NCBI RefSeq assembly: GCF_012027635.1
Contig: NZ_SNUS01000001.1
Span: 1,054,001-1,118,000 of the forward strand
Direction: 5' to 3'
Length of the DNA: 64,000 nt
From: Thermococcus sp. 21S9
GTDB lineage: Archaea; Methanobacteriota_B; Thermococci; Thermococcales; Thermococcaceae
Shown: positions 45,546-54,490 of the stretch, one piece after another
Layout of the letters: each line of letters begins with the position of its first letter
Position numbering within the stretch: position 1 is the stretch's first letter
Notes under the pieces: generated by a model
What the model was told of the DNA's origin: nothing
Databases searched by the model: none
Seen by the model: only the letters and a program-made list of their open reading frames with translations
Program-made: the position numbers and the translations under genes

Positions 45546-46901
45546 ATGGAGCTGTTTTACAGGGTGAGCTTTCAGGAGGTCGTTGCGGACGCTTTGAGCT
45601 TAGTTGATGAGCGTGAGCTCTCCTCCAAGCACGCCCTTGAGCGGGTCTTCCGGAAGGTTGCCGGAAAGGACAGGGAGAAGGCCCGCGGACTGGCGCACGC
45701 CTACGTCTTCGAGATTGAGAAGTGGAGGGGAAAAATAGACTTCATCATCAACTCCGTGCTGAAGGGCTCGAAGGTGGAAGACCTCGACCCCTATCTCGCC
45801 AATCTCCTCCGAATCGGGACGTTTGAAATCCACTTCCGGAAGGTTCCTCCGGCGGTGGCAACCGATTCCATTGTGAGGGTCGTCAAGGAGCGCTTTGACT
45901 TCAGCCGGGCGAAGTTCATCAACGCGCTGATGCACTCGATAGAGAAGTTCGACGTGGAGAGGGCCTTGAAACGGCTCAAGGAGAGGGATAGGATTGAGTG
46001 GCTTTCTGTTCGCTTCTCTCACCCGCGCTGGTACGTTGAGTATGTGATAGAGCTTCTGGGCTACGACGAAGCCGTTCGCTTGCTCCTCAGCAACAACAGG
46101 CCTCAGAGATACTACGTTCGAGCGAACACTCTAAAGACCGACGTGGACTCCCTCCGCGATTACCTTGAGGAGAACGGCGTGAGAACGGCCTTAACGCCAG
46201 TCCCGGACGTTCTAAAGGTTCTCGACTACAAGACGCCGGTAACGAGGCTTGACTGGTATAAAGAGGGGAAGTTCGTCATTCAGGATTTGGCGAGTGCTTA
46301 CGTCGCCCACGTTCTCAGTCCGAAGCCGGGAGAGAGGGTTCTTGATTTGGCCGCTGCCCCGGGTTCAAAAACATTCCATGCCGCCGCGTTAATGGAGAAC
46401 AAGGGCGAGATAGTCGCGGTGGACTACTCCTACGACAGGCTGATGCGCATGAAGGAGAAGATGAAGCTACTCGGGATTAAGAACGTCAAGCTGGTTCACG
46501 CGGACGGGCAGAGCTTTAAGGACAAAGACAGGTTCGACAGGATAATCCTCGACGCGCCGTGCTCAAGCTCGGGAACCTACAGACAGTTCCCTGAAGTGAA
46601 GTGGCGCTTCGACGAGAACAAGATTAAGCGCATAATAAGCGTTCAGAGGAACATGCTCCGCAACGCCTACGAGAACCTGCGCGACGGCGGAGAGATGACG
46701 TATTCGACGTGCTCGATTAGGGTTGATGAGGACGAGGAGAACGTCCTCTTCGCCGTCGAGAGGGTTGGACTGAAGATAATCCCCTACGATTTCAGCTGGG
46801 GCGATAGAGGCTTCCTCGAAATCGGGGATAAGGTGTTCCGCGCGTGGACGCACAGGCACGACTGCAACAGCTTCTTCATAGTGAAGATGAGAAAGGGTTA
46901 A
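45546..46901 (+). CDS. RNA cytosine C5-methyltransferase with N-terminal NusB-like domain
   Basis: The 451-residue protein has a NusB/RsmB-type helical N-terminal domain (about residues 1-140), a short RNA-binding linker, and an SAM-dependent methyltransferase core: LDLAAAPGSKTFHAAALM (SAM site), the catalytic motif DAPCSSSGTYRQFPEVKW and the second cysteine YSTCSIRVDEDEENV. NSUN/RsmB enzymes make m5C in rRNA or tRNA. It shares the divergent promoter region with polB, with TTTTTAAGG near 45518-45526. The target RNA is not evident from the sequence. Confidence 0.95.
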   Translation: MELFYRVSFQEVVADALSLVDERELSSKHALERVFRKVAGKDREKARGLAHAYVFEIEKWRGKIDFIINSVLKGSKVEDLDPYLANLLRIGTFEIHFRKVPPAVATDSIVRVVKERFDFSRAKFINALMHSIEKFDVERALKRLKERDRIEWLSVRFSHPRWYVEYVIELLGYDEAVRLLLSNNRPQRYYVRANTLKTDVDSLRDYLEENGVRTALTPVPDVLKVLDYKTPVTRLDWYKEGKFVIQDLASAYVAHVLSPKPGERVLDLAAAPGSKTFHAAALMENKGEIVAVDYSYDRLMRMKEKMKLLGIKNVKLVHADGQSFKDKDRFDRIILDAPCSSSGTYRQFPEVKWRFDENKIKRIISVQRNMLRNAYENLRDGGEMTYSTCSIRVDEDEENVLFAVERVGLKIIPYDFSWGDRGFLEIGDKVFRAWTHRHDCNSFFIVKMRKG

Positions 46902-46926
46902 AACCATTCTCCCCCAATTTCCACAC

Positions 46927-47094
46927 ATGGAGAGCGTGATCTCTGATTTTGATGACGTGTTTGCACTGGCAAACCTGTTGAGGTCCGGGCGTATTCATGG
47001 AAAACCAAGGGAACGCAGGAAGCTTAAAGGCTCTTGGAGGGAACTCCGTGAGTACATTGAAGAATACGGGTATTTTGAAGGCTTTGGCATGTAG
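46927..47094 (+). CDS. Small ORF, 55 residues
   Basis: An ATG frame starting 25 bp after the methyltransferase stop encodes MESVISDFDDVFALANLLRS, then a basic stretch and an aromatic, acidic tail (REYIEEYGYFEGFGM). No family recognised. No ribosome binding site is seen, but GGTTAAAACC lies about 27 bp before the ATG, so a leaderless transcript is possible. It precedes the nuclease gene by 72 bp and could be its companion. Confidence 0.45.
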   Translation: MESVISDFDDVFALANLLRSGRIHGKPRERRKLKGSWRELREYIEEYGYFEGFGM

Positions 47095-47166
47095 GAAGTA
47101 ACAAGTAACATTTGGGTTGGGCAATGTTTTAAAGATTAACTGGGTATTCGTTTTGGTGCAGAACTT

Positions 47167-48294
47167 ATGTCCTACATAGTATTAAAGTCGCGAGGAGAGC
47201 TCAGAATTGTGCCCGAAGTTCAGTACTCTAATGTGCATTTAGAGCGAGATTTGCAGAGCTTAATTAGCTCCAATCCCGAAATTATTGGTTCTCTTGTGTG
47301 CGATGATTCCGAGTGTGACATCAGGTCTTTAAAGAGGGAAGTCAGACTACCAAGTGGTGGCAGATTGGATTTACTGCTGTTGGCCTCAACTGGAAAATTA
47401 TTCCTTGTAGAGTTCAAACGGGATATGGGATACAGAGATGCAATAGCGCAGTTACTTGACTATGCCTCTGATATTCAAAACATGACGTTCAACGAGCTAA
47501 TGAGAATTTTGGAAATAGATGTAGAAACACCAGAGCAACTCTACGAGTTTTTATTCGGTGATGCTGAGGAGGATACAATTCAGTCTTTTGTGGAGACTCT
47601 TTTGAACTCCCTGACATCTCCGTATGACATTGGTATGCTTCTTGTGTCATACTCCGCAGGAGAGGACACCAAGAGAATAGTCAATTGGCTCAGGAAGGTT
47701 GGGATTGATATTAACATAATCGAGTTTGACTATTTTACCGAGGGTGAAATAGAAATACTGGCTCCTCGGCTCATTATTGATGATTCAGCTACGGAAGATT
47801 CCAACAAACCCAAGACGTTGTCAGAATCAGAAAGGATTTACTTTGAGTTCTTCCGTGATGTCCTATCAATGTTCAAAGAAAAGAAGCCAGGAGTTACAGA
47901 ACGGCGGGCGAGACCCAACAGATGGCTTGAAATTCCCTTGGGACACACTGGTGTCCATTTAGAGTGGAAGATACTAGGCCCTAAAAATTCTAAGCGTGTC
48001 AGGGTTGCTCTCATTTTAGACATGAAATCGCAAGGTTCACAACAACTCAAACAAGCCCTGATTCAACGAAAAGACACCATAACGTCAGCACTTAAAAAGA
48101 GATTGCGTGAAGATGAAATTCATTGGGATGAAACGTCATCTACTAGATCTCTCAATCTCATATACACCGAACGGGAAGCGGGACCCCTCTCGAACCTGAC
48201 CTCAAATGAAGCTATAAAAAATTGGGCAGTTGAGACTATGGTTGCCTTTTACGACGTCCTTAAAGGAGAAATTGACTCCCTAACACAAGCCTAA
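47167..48294 (+). CDS. PD-(D/E)XK nuclease superfamily protein with C-terminal DUF4268-like domain
   Basis: The 375-residue protein has the PD-(D/E)XK core: Asp68 in RLDLLLL, Glu82-x-Lys84 in LVEFKRD and the RecB-type helix motif Q95-x3-Y99 (AQLLDYA). The C-terminal 120 residues (RPNRWLEIPLG to the end) look like the DUF4268 domain seen fused to such nucleases. It is clearly AT-richer than neighbouring core genes, pointing to gene transfer. A TTTTAAAG element near 47128-47135 and GGTGC before ATG 47167 provide expression signals. The function is probably DNA repair or defence; the target is not known. Confidence 0.85.
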   Translation: MSYIVLKSRGELRIVPEVQYSNVHLERDLQSLISSNPEIIGSLVCDDSECDIRSLKREVRLPSGGRLDLLLLASTGKLFLVEFKRDMGYRDAIAQLLDYASDIQNMTFNELMRILEIDVETPEQLYEFLFGDAEEDTIQSFVETLLNSLTSPYDIGMLLVSYSAGEDTKRIVNWLRKVGIDINIIEFDYFTEGEIEILAPRLIIDDSATEDSNKPKTLSESERIYFEFFRDVLSMFKEKKPGVTERRARPNRWLEIPLGHTGVHLEWKILGPKNSKRVRVALILDMKSQGSQQLKQALIQRKDTITSALKKRLREDEIHWDETSSTRSLNLIYTEREAGPLSNLTSNEAIKNWAVETMVAFYDVLKGEIDSLTQA

Positions 48295-48908
48295 ACCAAC
48301 GGCTTCCTCCTCACTGGTCCCCTTGGGTACTCCTCCTCGAAAATCTCAGCGGTGAAGCGGTAGACCTTCGTGTCCGGGTCGAGCCAGCAGTCCGGTGGCA
48401 GGCCGGCCTTCCAGCAGGTCTGGGCCAGGAATTCTTCCTCGTCCCAGCCCCACTCTATTGGCACCTGCGGGAGCAGTAAGCCCGAGTAGATGCCATTCTC
48501 GATTATTAACCCATCTCTGCCGACCTTTATCTTCCTCGGCCTCTCCTCGGGCGGACCTTCTACCGGTTCGGGCGGAGTTAGGACGCTGACCTCCACCGTT
48601 AGCTCGTCGAGTTCCTCAGGTCTGACCGGCGGGAAGCGCGGGTCCTCAACGGCCGCGTGGATTGCCGCCTTTATCGTCGCCTCGACCAGCGGGTAAATCG
48701 GCAGGGGGAAGCCTATGCACCCGCGAAGCGCCATCTGTGGCGGGACGTTGTAGCGGTTGAGAGTCACGAAGACACCCATCTTCTCCCAGAGCTCCGGCGG
48801 TGTGTCCTCAGGAGGCTCGATGACCCTTCCGTTCCTCACGTACTCCTCTATGGCTTTCCTTGCGAGCCTGACAAGGAACTCACCCCACTCGTCCTTAATC
48901 CTGTACAT
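48291..48908 (-). CDS. AMMECR1 family protein
   Basis: The 205-residue protein has the AMMECR1 signature LRGCIGFPLPIYPLVEATIK and PVEGPPEERPRKIKVGRDGLI, and ends FEEEYPRGPVRRKPLV. Its size fits the archaeal family. AMMECR1 proteins bind an unknown ligand in a conserved cleft; in archaea they often lie with MEMO and radical SAM genes, but those neighbours are absent here. ATG 48908 follows GGGGGTGAGAGC. Stop overlaps the convergent nuclease gene by 4 bp. Confidence 0.93.
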   Translation of the reverse strand: MYRIKDEWGEFLVRLARKAIEEYVRNGRVIEPPEDTPPELWEKMGVFVTLNRYNVPPQMALRGCIGFPLPIYPLVEATIKAAIHAAVEDPRFPPVRPEELDELTVEVSVLTPPEPVEGPPEERPRKIKVGRDGLIIENGIYSGLLLPQVPIEWGWDEEEFLAQTCWKAGLPPDCWLDPDTKVYRFTAEIFEEEYPRGPVRRKPLV

Positions 48909-48991
48909 GCTCTCACCCCCTTAAAATTACCTCTCGTTAGTTTATTAACCTATCGCAACCCTTAAATTACTGCCGAGAAAGATTAAAGCGG

Positions 48992-49306
48992 GTGTCGAAG
49001 GTGGTCATCGTCGAGTTCGTGGTCGTTCCCCTCGGGGAGAAGAGCCTGAGCAGGTACGTCGCCGAGGTGATAAAGCTTTTAGAGAGGAAGGGCGTTAAAT
49101 ATCAGTTGACGCCGATGGCCACCATCATCGAGACAAAGACCGTTAGGGAGGCCTTCGATATAATCGAGGAGGCCCACGAGCTTATGTTCAAGCTCGGCGC
49201 GGAGAGGGTTTCCACAACGATAAGGATTGACGACAGGCGCGACAAGGAGAGGCACATGGAGGACAAGGTAAAATCCGTCCTCGAAAAGGTTGGAGAGGTG
49301 CGGTGA
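48992..49306 (+). CDS. MTH1187-family thiamine-binding protein
   Basis: The 104-residue protein is a ferredoxin-like fold (VVIVEFVVVPLGEKSLSRYVAEVIKLLERKG, then YQLTPMATIIETKTVREAFDIIEEA) of the MTH1187/YkoF family, whose members bind thiamine. A TTAAATTAC box at 48962-48970 lies about 27 bp before GTG 48992, so a leaderless start is likely; GTG 49001 is a second option. It is the first gene of a unit with the DUF373 gene, whose ATG overlaps its stop. Confidence 0.85.
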   Translation: MSKVVIVEFVVVPLGEKSLSRYVAEVIKLLERKGVKYQLTPMATIIETKTVREAFDIIEEAHELMFKLGAERVSTTIRIDDRRDKERHMEDKVKSVLEKVGEVR

Positions 49307-50472
49307 TGAGGGTTCTCGTTCTGGCAATTGACCGCGATGACGACTTCGGCAAGAAGGCGGGCGTTAAGGGGCCGGTCATAGGGAGAGATGCCTGTATCGA
49401 TGCCGCCCTGAAGCTCAGCCTCGCCGATCCCGAGGACAGCGACGCGAACGTCGTTTACGCGGCCGTTAAGCTGAGGGACGAGCTCGAGGAGAAGGGCGAA
49501 TTCGATGAGGTTGAGGTTGCCATAATAACCGGCCACCCGAAAGTTGGGCTAAAGAGCGATATGGAACTTGCGAGACAGCTTGAGGAGGTTCTCAAGGTCT
49601 TTCCGGCCGATGGGGTTATCCCCGTTACCGATGGGGCCGAGGACGAGCAGATTTTCCCGATTATCACCTCAAAGGTCCCAATCATAACCTCCCACCGCGT
49701 CGTCGTCAAGCAGAGCCCGAGCATCGAGACGACCTGGTATATCATCGTCAAGTACATGAAGGAAATCCTGAGCGACCCCGAGGTCGCGCGCGTCGTCTTC
49801 GGCATTCCGGGTTTGATGGCCCTGCTCTACGGGATAGCCAAGCTCGTCGGCGTGTGGTATCCCGAGAGCGAGAAGATAGTTTCAACGGTTATTTGGGGGA
49901 CTGTCCTCCTGATAATCGGCGGGATATTCTTCACCAAGGGCTTCAACTTCAGCATTGGAAAGTTCATTCTTTCACTCAGGAAGGCGGTTGTTGAGCAGTT
50001 CGTCGTAGTTCTTTCCTTCGTTGCGGGTATACTCGTCATAGCGAGCGGTGCAATCAACGCCTACCTGAACCTTGAGAGCTATTCGCTTAAGCTAATCGGC
50101 AGTTATCCGGGAACATCGCTCCTGGCGACTCTGATTTACCTCAACGCCCTTGCGGGCTCGATTGCCCTGGGAATCGCGGTTATGATGGCCGGAAGGGTAA
50201 TCCAGGCTTACCTCAAGAGGGACCACCACATATGGTACTACGCGTCTGCCCTTCTCATGACGCCGGCCCTCTGGGTGACTATTGACCTCACCACCCGCTA
50301 CGCCCTCGCGATACTGACGATTTCGGACATAGACGTCTTCCAGAAACTGCTCTTTGCGATTGCCGACGTTGCGCTCGCCGTCGTGGTTGGTGTTTACCTC
50401 CGTGGAAAAGTTAAAGGATGGATGAAGGTTGAGACTGGAGGAAGCGATACGGGAGTACGAGCTAAGGCGTGA
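49306..50472 (+). CDS. DUF373 family membrane protein
   Basis: The 388-residue protein has a cytoplasmic alpha-beta domain (MRVLVLAIDRDDDFGKKAGV, GHPKVGLKSDMELARQLEEV, about residues 1-155) and then about six hydrophobic helices (MALLYGIAKLVGVWYP, IWGTVLLIIGGIFF, QFVVVLSFVAGILVIASG and others). This is the DUF373 layout, conserved in archaea; function unknown. ATG 49306 is used because AGAGGTG lies 6 nt upstream; GTG 49303 is possible. Its end overlaps the following coiled-coil gene by 44 bp. Confidence 0.88.
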   Translation: MRVLVLAIDRDDDFGKKAGVKGPVIGRDACIDAALKLSLADPEDSDANVVYAAVKLRDELEEKGEFDEVEVAIITGHPKVGLKSDMELARQLEEVLKVFPADGVIPVTDGAEDEQIFPIITSKVPIITSHRVVVKQSPSIETTWYIIVKYMKEILSDPEVARVVFGIPGLMALLYGIAKLVGVWYPESEKIVSTVIWGTVLLIIGGIFFTKGFNFSIGKFILSLRKAVVEQFVVVLSFVAGILVIASGAINAYLNLESYSLKLIGSYPGTSLLATLIYLNALAGSIALGIAVMMAGRVIQAYLKRDHHIWYYASALLMTPALWVTIDLTTRYALAILTISDIDVFQKLLFAIADVALAVVVGVYLRGKVKGWMKVETGGSDTGVRAKA

Positions 50473-51493
50473 GGAAGGCCTGAAAAAGGCCGAAAAACTC
50501 AGGAAGAAGTACAACAAGTGGCTTGGAAAGAAGAAAAAGGAACTTCTCAGGGCCGTCGGAAAGCTGGAGAAGGCCACGCCCCCGAAGAATGTGGACGAGA
50601 GGCTCCTCCAGATAGTTGAAGCCGACCGGAGGAACTACGTAAGTGCCATGAGGCATGCCGTTGAGGGAATTCAGACCATCGATGACCTCGGAAAGCGTCT
50701 TCCAGACCTTGCGAAAGTTCACGTTGACTACGGAAAGCACGTTATGATTCTCTTCGAGAAAGAGGTCTACGCGGTTAATTCCCTTCTCAAGGAGCTCAGC
50801 GAGGGCTACACGGAGTTCAGGGAAGAGCTTGAAAAAAGCGTTCCACCGGAGATTAGTGTTGTGGAGAAGCTTGAGGAGCTCAGAAAGGCTCAGCGTGAAT
50901 TCCAGGCCAAGAGGGATGCGCTTTCAAGACTCGCTCACGAACTCGAAGAGGAGAGGAAAAAACTCGAGTCCCTCCTTTCATCGGAGGAGTTCGCGAGAGT
51001 TGAGAAAGAGGCCCGTGAAGTTTCTTCTAAGATTCGCTCAATCGAGCTTGAACTCCGTTCAAAGGTCTCAAAGCTCCAGAAACCACTTAAGAGGATGCGC
51101 CTCGGCGGAATAGCAGATGAGGTTGCCCGAGACAGTGGGGTTGCAATTGAGAGGCCCGAAGAGTTCCTGTCCCTTCTCGTCAACGTCTACCCGAGACTTG
51201 AGGGAAAGGCCAGGAAATCGGCGGAATGGTTGCTTGAAAACCTTGAGGGCAAGCTGTCCGAGCTGAGTGAACTTCGTAGGGAACAGGAAAGGCTTGAGGC
51301 ACGGCGGGAGGAGCTCCTGAGAAGCGTTAAGCCCGTTCAAGATGAGCTCGTTGCCATAGAACGGGAGCTGTCCCTGCTGGCGGACGATGTTAAGAAGCTC
51401 GAGAGAAAGCTTCTGAGAATCGAGGCCGAGCTCAAGGAGGAGCTAAAGAAGCTGGAGGACTACCTTGGTGAGAGCGTTGAGGTAAGTTTTTAA
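50429..51493 (+). CDS. Long coiled-coil protein, TTG start
   Basis: The 354-residue protein is mostly alpha-helical coiled coil: EEAIREYELRREEGLKKAEKL at the start, two long coils (about residues 125-215 and 275-350; for example ELRREQERLEARREELLRS) and a shorter central globular part. No Walker motif is seen, so it is not an SMC ATPase. Upstream frame is closed by TGA 50423, leaving TTG 50429 as start behind GATGAAGG; it overlaps the DUF373 gene by 44 bp, suggesting coupled translation. Family not recognised. Confidence 0.7.
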   Translation: MRLEEAIREYELRREEGLKKAEKLRKKYNKWLGKKKKELLRAVGKLEKATPPKNVDERLLQIVEADRRNYVSAMRHAVEGIQTIDDLGKRLPDLAKVHVDYGKHVMILFEKEVYAVNSLLKELSEGYTEFREELEKSVPPEISVVEKLEELRKAQREFQAKRDALSRLAHELEEERKKLESLLSSEEFARVEKEAREVSSKIRSIELELRSKVSKLQKPLKRMRLGGIADEVARDSGVAIERPEEFLSLLVNVYPRLEGKARKSAEWLLENLEGKLSELSELRREQERLEARREELLRSVKPVQDELVAIERELSLLADDVKKLERKLLRIEAELKEELKKLEDYLGESVEVSF

Positions 51494-51525
51494 GTTAGGC
51501 TTCCCTAATCAAACCGGTGAGAGGG

Positions 51526-52371
51526 ATGTTCAAAGTAGACAGGTTGCGTTTCGGAACCGCTGGAATACCACTCTCAACGCCAAAGCGCTCAACGATAGAC
51601 GGCATCATCCACGTGAGAAACCTTGGACTGGACGCGATGGAGCTTGAGTTCGTCAGGGGCGTCAACCTCAAGCCAGAACTCGCGAAGAAAATCAAGTACG
51701 TCGCCAAAAAGCACGACGTCCTGCTCACGGCGCACGCCCCTTACTACATCAACCTCAACGCGAGTGAAAAAGCCAAGGTCGAGGCAAGCAAGAGGAGGAT
51801 AATCCAGAGCGCCGAGAGGCTTTATCAGGCGGGTGGCTGGAGCGTCGTCTTTCACGCGGGCTATTACCTCAAGCAGGACCCGGCGAAGGTTTACAACAGA
51901 ATCAGGGACGCGCTGAAGGAGATTGAGAGGGAACTCCTTGACAGAGGAATAAAGGTCTGGCTCAGGCCCGAGCTGACAGGAAAGCCGACCCAGTTCGGCG
52001 ACCTTAAGGAGATAGTGAAGCTCAGCGAGGAGCTTGAGACCGTTTTGCCAACGATAGACTTCGCGCACGCCCACGCGAGGAACAAAGGCAGGTGCAACTC
52101 CGTTGAAGAGTGGCGCGAGATGCTGGCCTTTATCGAGGACAGGCTTGGCAGAGAGGCTCTGGACAACATGCACATCCACATGAGCGGTATCGAGTACACC
52201 GAGAAAGGTGAAAAGAGGCACCTCCCGCTCCAGGAGAGTGACATGAACTGGGAGGACCTGCTTCGCGTTCTCAAGGAGTTCCGCGTCAAGGGCGTTGTCA
52301 TAAGCGAGAGCCCCAACATCGAGGAGGACGCACTCCTGATGAAGAAGAAGTACGAGGAGATAAAGGTTTAG
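51526..52371 (+). CDS. nfo: Endonuclease IV family (AP endonuclease) protein
   Basis: The 281-residue protein is a TIM barrel of the AP-endonuclease 2 / endonuclease IV family: RFGTAGIPLSTPKRSTIDGI, LTAHAPYYINLNASEKAKVEASKR, VFHAGYYLK, PELTGKPTQFGDLKEI, IDFAHAHAR and NMHIHMSGIEY hold the three-zinc ligands (His, Glu, Asp). It would cut at abasic sites in DNA. ATG 51526 follows GGTGA with 5-nt spacing; GTG 51517 overlaps that site. A TTTTTAAG element lies near 51487-51494. Confidence 0.92.
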   Translation: MFKVDRLRFGTAGIPLSTPKRSTIDGIIHVRNLGLDAMELEFVRGVNLKPELAKKIKYVAKKHDVLLTAHAPYYINLNASEKAKVEASKRRIIQSAERLYQAGGWSVVFHAGYYLKQDPAKVYNRIRDALKEIERELLDRGIKVWLRPELTGKPTQFGDLKEIVKLSEELETVLPTIDFAHAHARNKGRCNSVEEWREMLAFIEDRLGREALDNMHIHMSGIEYTEKGEKRHLPLQESDMNWEDLLRVLKEFRVKGVVISESPNIEEDALLMKKKYEEIKV

Positions 52372-53411
52372 GCCTTTTCGAGCCTCCCGTACCTTTCCAT
52401 TATCTCGAGCAGTTTCTCTACGGGCAGGGCGTACCTAACGTGGCCGTTGCCCTCGACGGTTTTCGCCCCCAGGAGGGCGTTGATTATCGCCTCTTCCGTC
52501 GCCTCAGCCGTTGCCTTGAAGAGCCTGCTGAGGGCGTTGTCGGGCAGGAAACTTATCGGGTGTGGTTCTTTGTCGAAGGGAACGGTTTGAGCGGTCGAGA
52601 AAGCTAAGATGACGTCGCCACTGCCGTGATAGGCGTAGCCACCCGTCCTCGCGAGGCCCACAACGGCCCTCTTCGCGAGCCTCTTCAGTTGCCTCGCCGT
52701 TAGCGGAGTGTCTGTCGCTACCACCATCGAGATGCTACCCTTACCAGAGGTTCCCCTTCCAGGGTAGTCCTTCAGCTCGAGACCGACGGGAACGCCGGCG
52801 ATGGTCAGGTCCTCCCGTTTTCCGAAGTTCGCGAGGACGAGCGAGGCGACCGTATAGCTCTCGCCACCTATCTCGACAACCCGTGAAGACGAGCCTATCC
52901 CGCCCTTGAACTCGAAGGCGCTCATTCCAGTTCCCGCTCCAACTGCTCCCTCCTCGAAGTCCAGCGAGGCGTTTTTGAGGGCCTCGAAGTAGTGCTCCTC
53001 CCTAACCGCCATCTTCCTGACGTTGTTGAGGTAAGCGTCGTTGCACTCCATGACGAGGGGAGAAACGCTCTTCAAATCGGGGTTCAGCTCAATCATGTGC
53101 TTCACCATCGCGCTCGCGACCGTGTAGACGCTCAGCGTGTTGGTTAACGCTATCGGAGTCTCAATGTAGCCGAGCTCGTCAACCTGGACGAAGCCTATCG
53201 GCTTGGAGAAGCCGTTCATGACGAAAGTGGCCGAGAAGAGCCTCTCTTTGTAGGGGTTCTTGACCGGTGGTAAGAGAACCGTCACGCCAGTTCTCACGTC
53301 CTCCCCTTCGATGAGCGTCGTGTGGCCGACTTTAACGCCCAAATCCGCTATCGAGTTCCTCTTTCCGTGCTCGTAAACGCCGATTTTGATTCCCAGCTCT
53401 GGGGCCTTCAT
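52368..53411 (-). CDS. P1 family aminopeptidase (DmpA/BapA-like)
   Basis: The 347-residue protein belongs to the P1 self-processing peptidases: GHTTLIEGEDVRTGVTVLLP near the start, AVGAGTGMSAFEFKGGIG as the processing region with the Ser in GIGSSSR as new N-terminal nucleophile, and VVATDTPLTARQLKRLAKRAV. It would hydrolyse D-amino-acid amides or beta-peptides. ATG 53411 follows GGGTGATACC with 4-5-nt spacing. Its stop overlaps the convergent endonuclease gene by 4 bp. Notable with a racemase in the same window. Confidence 0.9.
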   Translation of the reverse strand: MKAPELGIKIGVYEHGKRNSIADLGVKVGHTTLIEGEDVRTGVTVLLPPVKNPYKERLFSATFVMNGFSKPIGFVQVDELGYIETPIALTNTLSVYTVASAMVKHMIELNPDLKSVSPLVMECNDAYLNNVRKMAVREEHYFEALKNASLDFEEGAVGAGTGMSAFEFKGGIGSSSRVVEIGGESYTVASLVLANFGKREDLTIAGVPVGLELKDYPGRGTSGKGSISMVVATDTPLTARQLKRLAKRAVVGLARTGGYAYHGSGDVILAFSTAQTVPFDKEPHPISFLPDNALSRLFKATAEATEEAIINALLGAKTVEGNGHVRYALPVEKLLEIMERYGRLEKA

Positions 53412-53604
53412 GGTATCACCCAAACGATTCAACACCAACAGTGCTTTTAGGATTTGGGAAATCTATTTCAGGTTGGATTAAAAATCCATCGGGCGACATT
53501 ATTAGTTCAAAATACAATACGTTGATTAAACTTAGTTTATCTCGGGTCCTTTAACTAACTTTCTTATTTTATTTTTTCCAAACTATAGCAAAGGTGGTGA
53601 AATT

Positions 53605-54411
53605 ATGGGTGTTGATACCTACGTCTACCTTGTCTTTGATAAGAAGCCAGAAGAGGTTGAAGACTTCCTTAAAAGGGAGTTTAAAGTTGAGGTTAGGGAT
53701 GAAGAGTTCGGTGATGCTCGGATGGATTACCTCAGAGGGAAGGGTCTTTTAGGAGAGGACTTTCAGTTAATCACCTCAGGTGAGTTGCTCTTTGACCCGC
53801 CACTGAGGACTGACGATGGTGAGACGATAGTCGATGCGGACTTTCGGATTTATACTGTCAAAGGCTACACAATCCTCGAAATCCACCCTAATCCAAGAAG
53901 CTGGTGGTGGTTCGTCCTCAGCTCGGAGGTTATCAGGCTCTTAAAACAATTCATGAAGGCAGAACCCCTCCTAATATGCGGCTACCGGGATGATACAGAC
54001 CTTACAGAACTTGGCTTCGAGCAAGACATGTCGTATTTGCTCATAAACTTGCTTCCCGAGACAATTAAAAACAGAAAGCTCGAAATTCTGCCCTCTGGTC
54101 TCACAGTGGTGAAGAAAGAGCTCCTTGGCATTGAAGATGGCCTTTACGAGCTTATTGAACGACCCAGGCGGGAGGAGAAGGAGTATGTGCTTGTTAAAAC
54201 CCTAGATAACTATAAAGTGCTCGTTTCGATAGAGGAAATCGATTTGACGGATGAAGAGTGCTACAGTGACATTTTAGAGGACAAAGCATTGTTCAGTTTA
54301 AAAATCGTTGGACTCACCTTCAAGCGCATCGGCCGGAAGGTGGAGGACGAGTTCCTCATTAAAAGGGCCGAGGAGTACTTTAAGGCTCAGGTGGGGGAAG
54401 ATGGACGGTGA
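53605..54411 (+). CDS. Hypothetical protein, 268 residues
   Basis: The product MGVDTYVYLVFDKKPEEVEDF... is soluble, acidic and alternates beta and helical stretches; Trp triplet in NPRSWWWFVLSSEVIRLLKQF is its most distinctive part. No family recognised. ATG 53605 follows AAAGGTGGTGA with 4-nt spacing. An AT-rich promoter region of 190 bp lies before it. Possibly an accessory, transferred gene. Confidence 0.65.
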   Translation: MGVDTYVYLVFDKKPEEVEDFLKREFKVEVRDEEFGDARMDYLRGKGLLGEDFQLITSGELLFDPPLRTDDGETIVDADFRIYTVKGYTILEIHPNPRSWWWFVLSSEVIRLLKQFMKAEPLLICGYRDDTDLTELGFEQDMSYLLINLLPETIKNRKLEILPSGLTVVKKELLGIEDGLYELIERPRREEKEYVLVKTLDNYKVLVSIEEIDLTDEECYSDILEDKALFSLKIVGLTFKRIGRKVEDEFLIKRAEEYFKAQVGEDGR

Positions 54412-54460
54412 TAACTATACTTTGCTTTCGTGTTTGGGAAGGTTTTATTGTTAATCAACC

Positions 54461-54470
54461 CTTATAAACC
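54461..54470 (+). promoter_or_regulatory. TATA box of the ABC importer operon
   Basis: CTTATAAACC centred about 26 bp before ATG 54491 with no ribosome binding site between them, the arrangement of a leaderless archaeal mRNA. It fixes the permease start at ATG 54491 rather than TTG 54485. Confidence 0.65.
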
Positions 54471-54490
54471 CTCAAAACCGAGTTTTGGCC

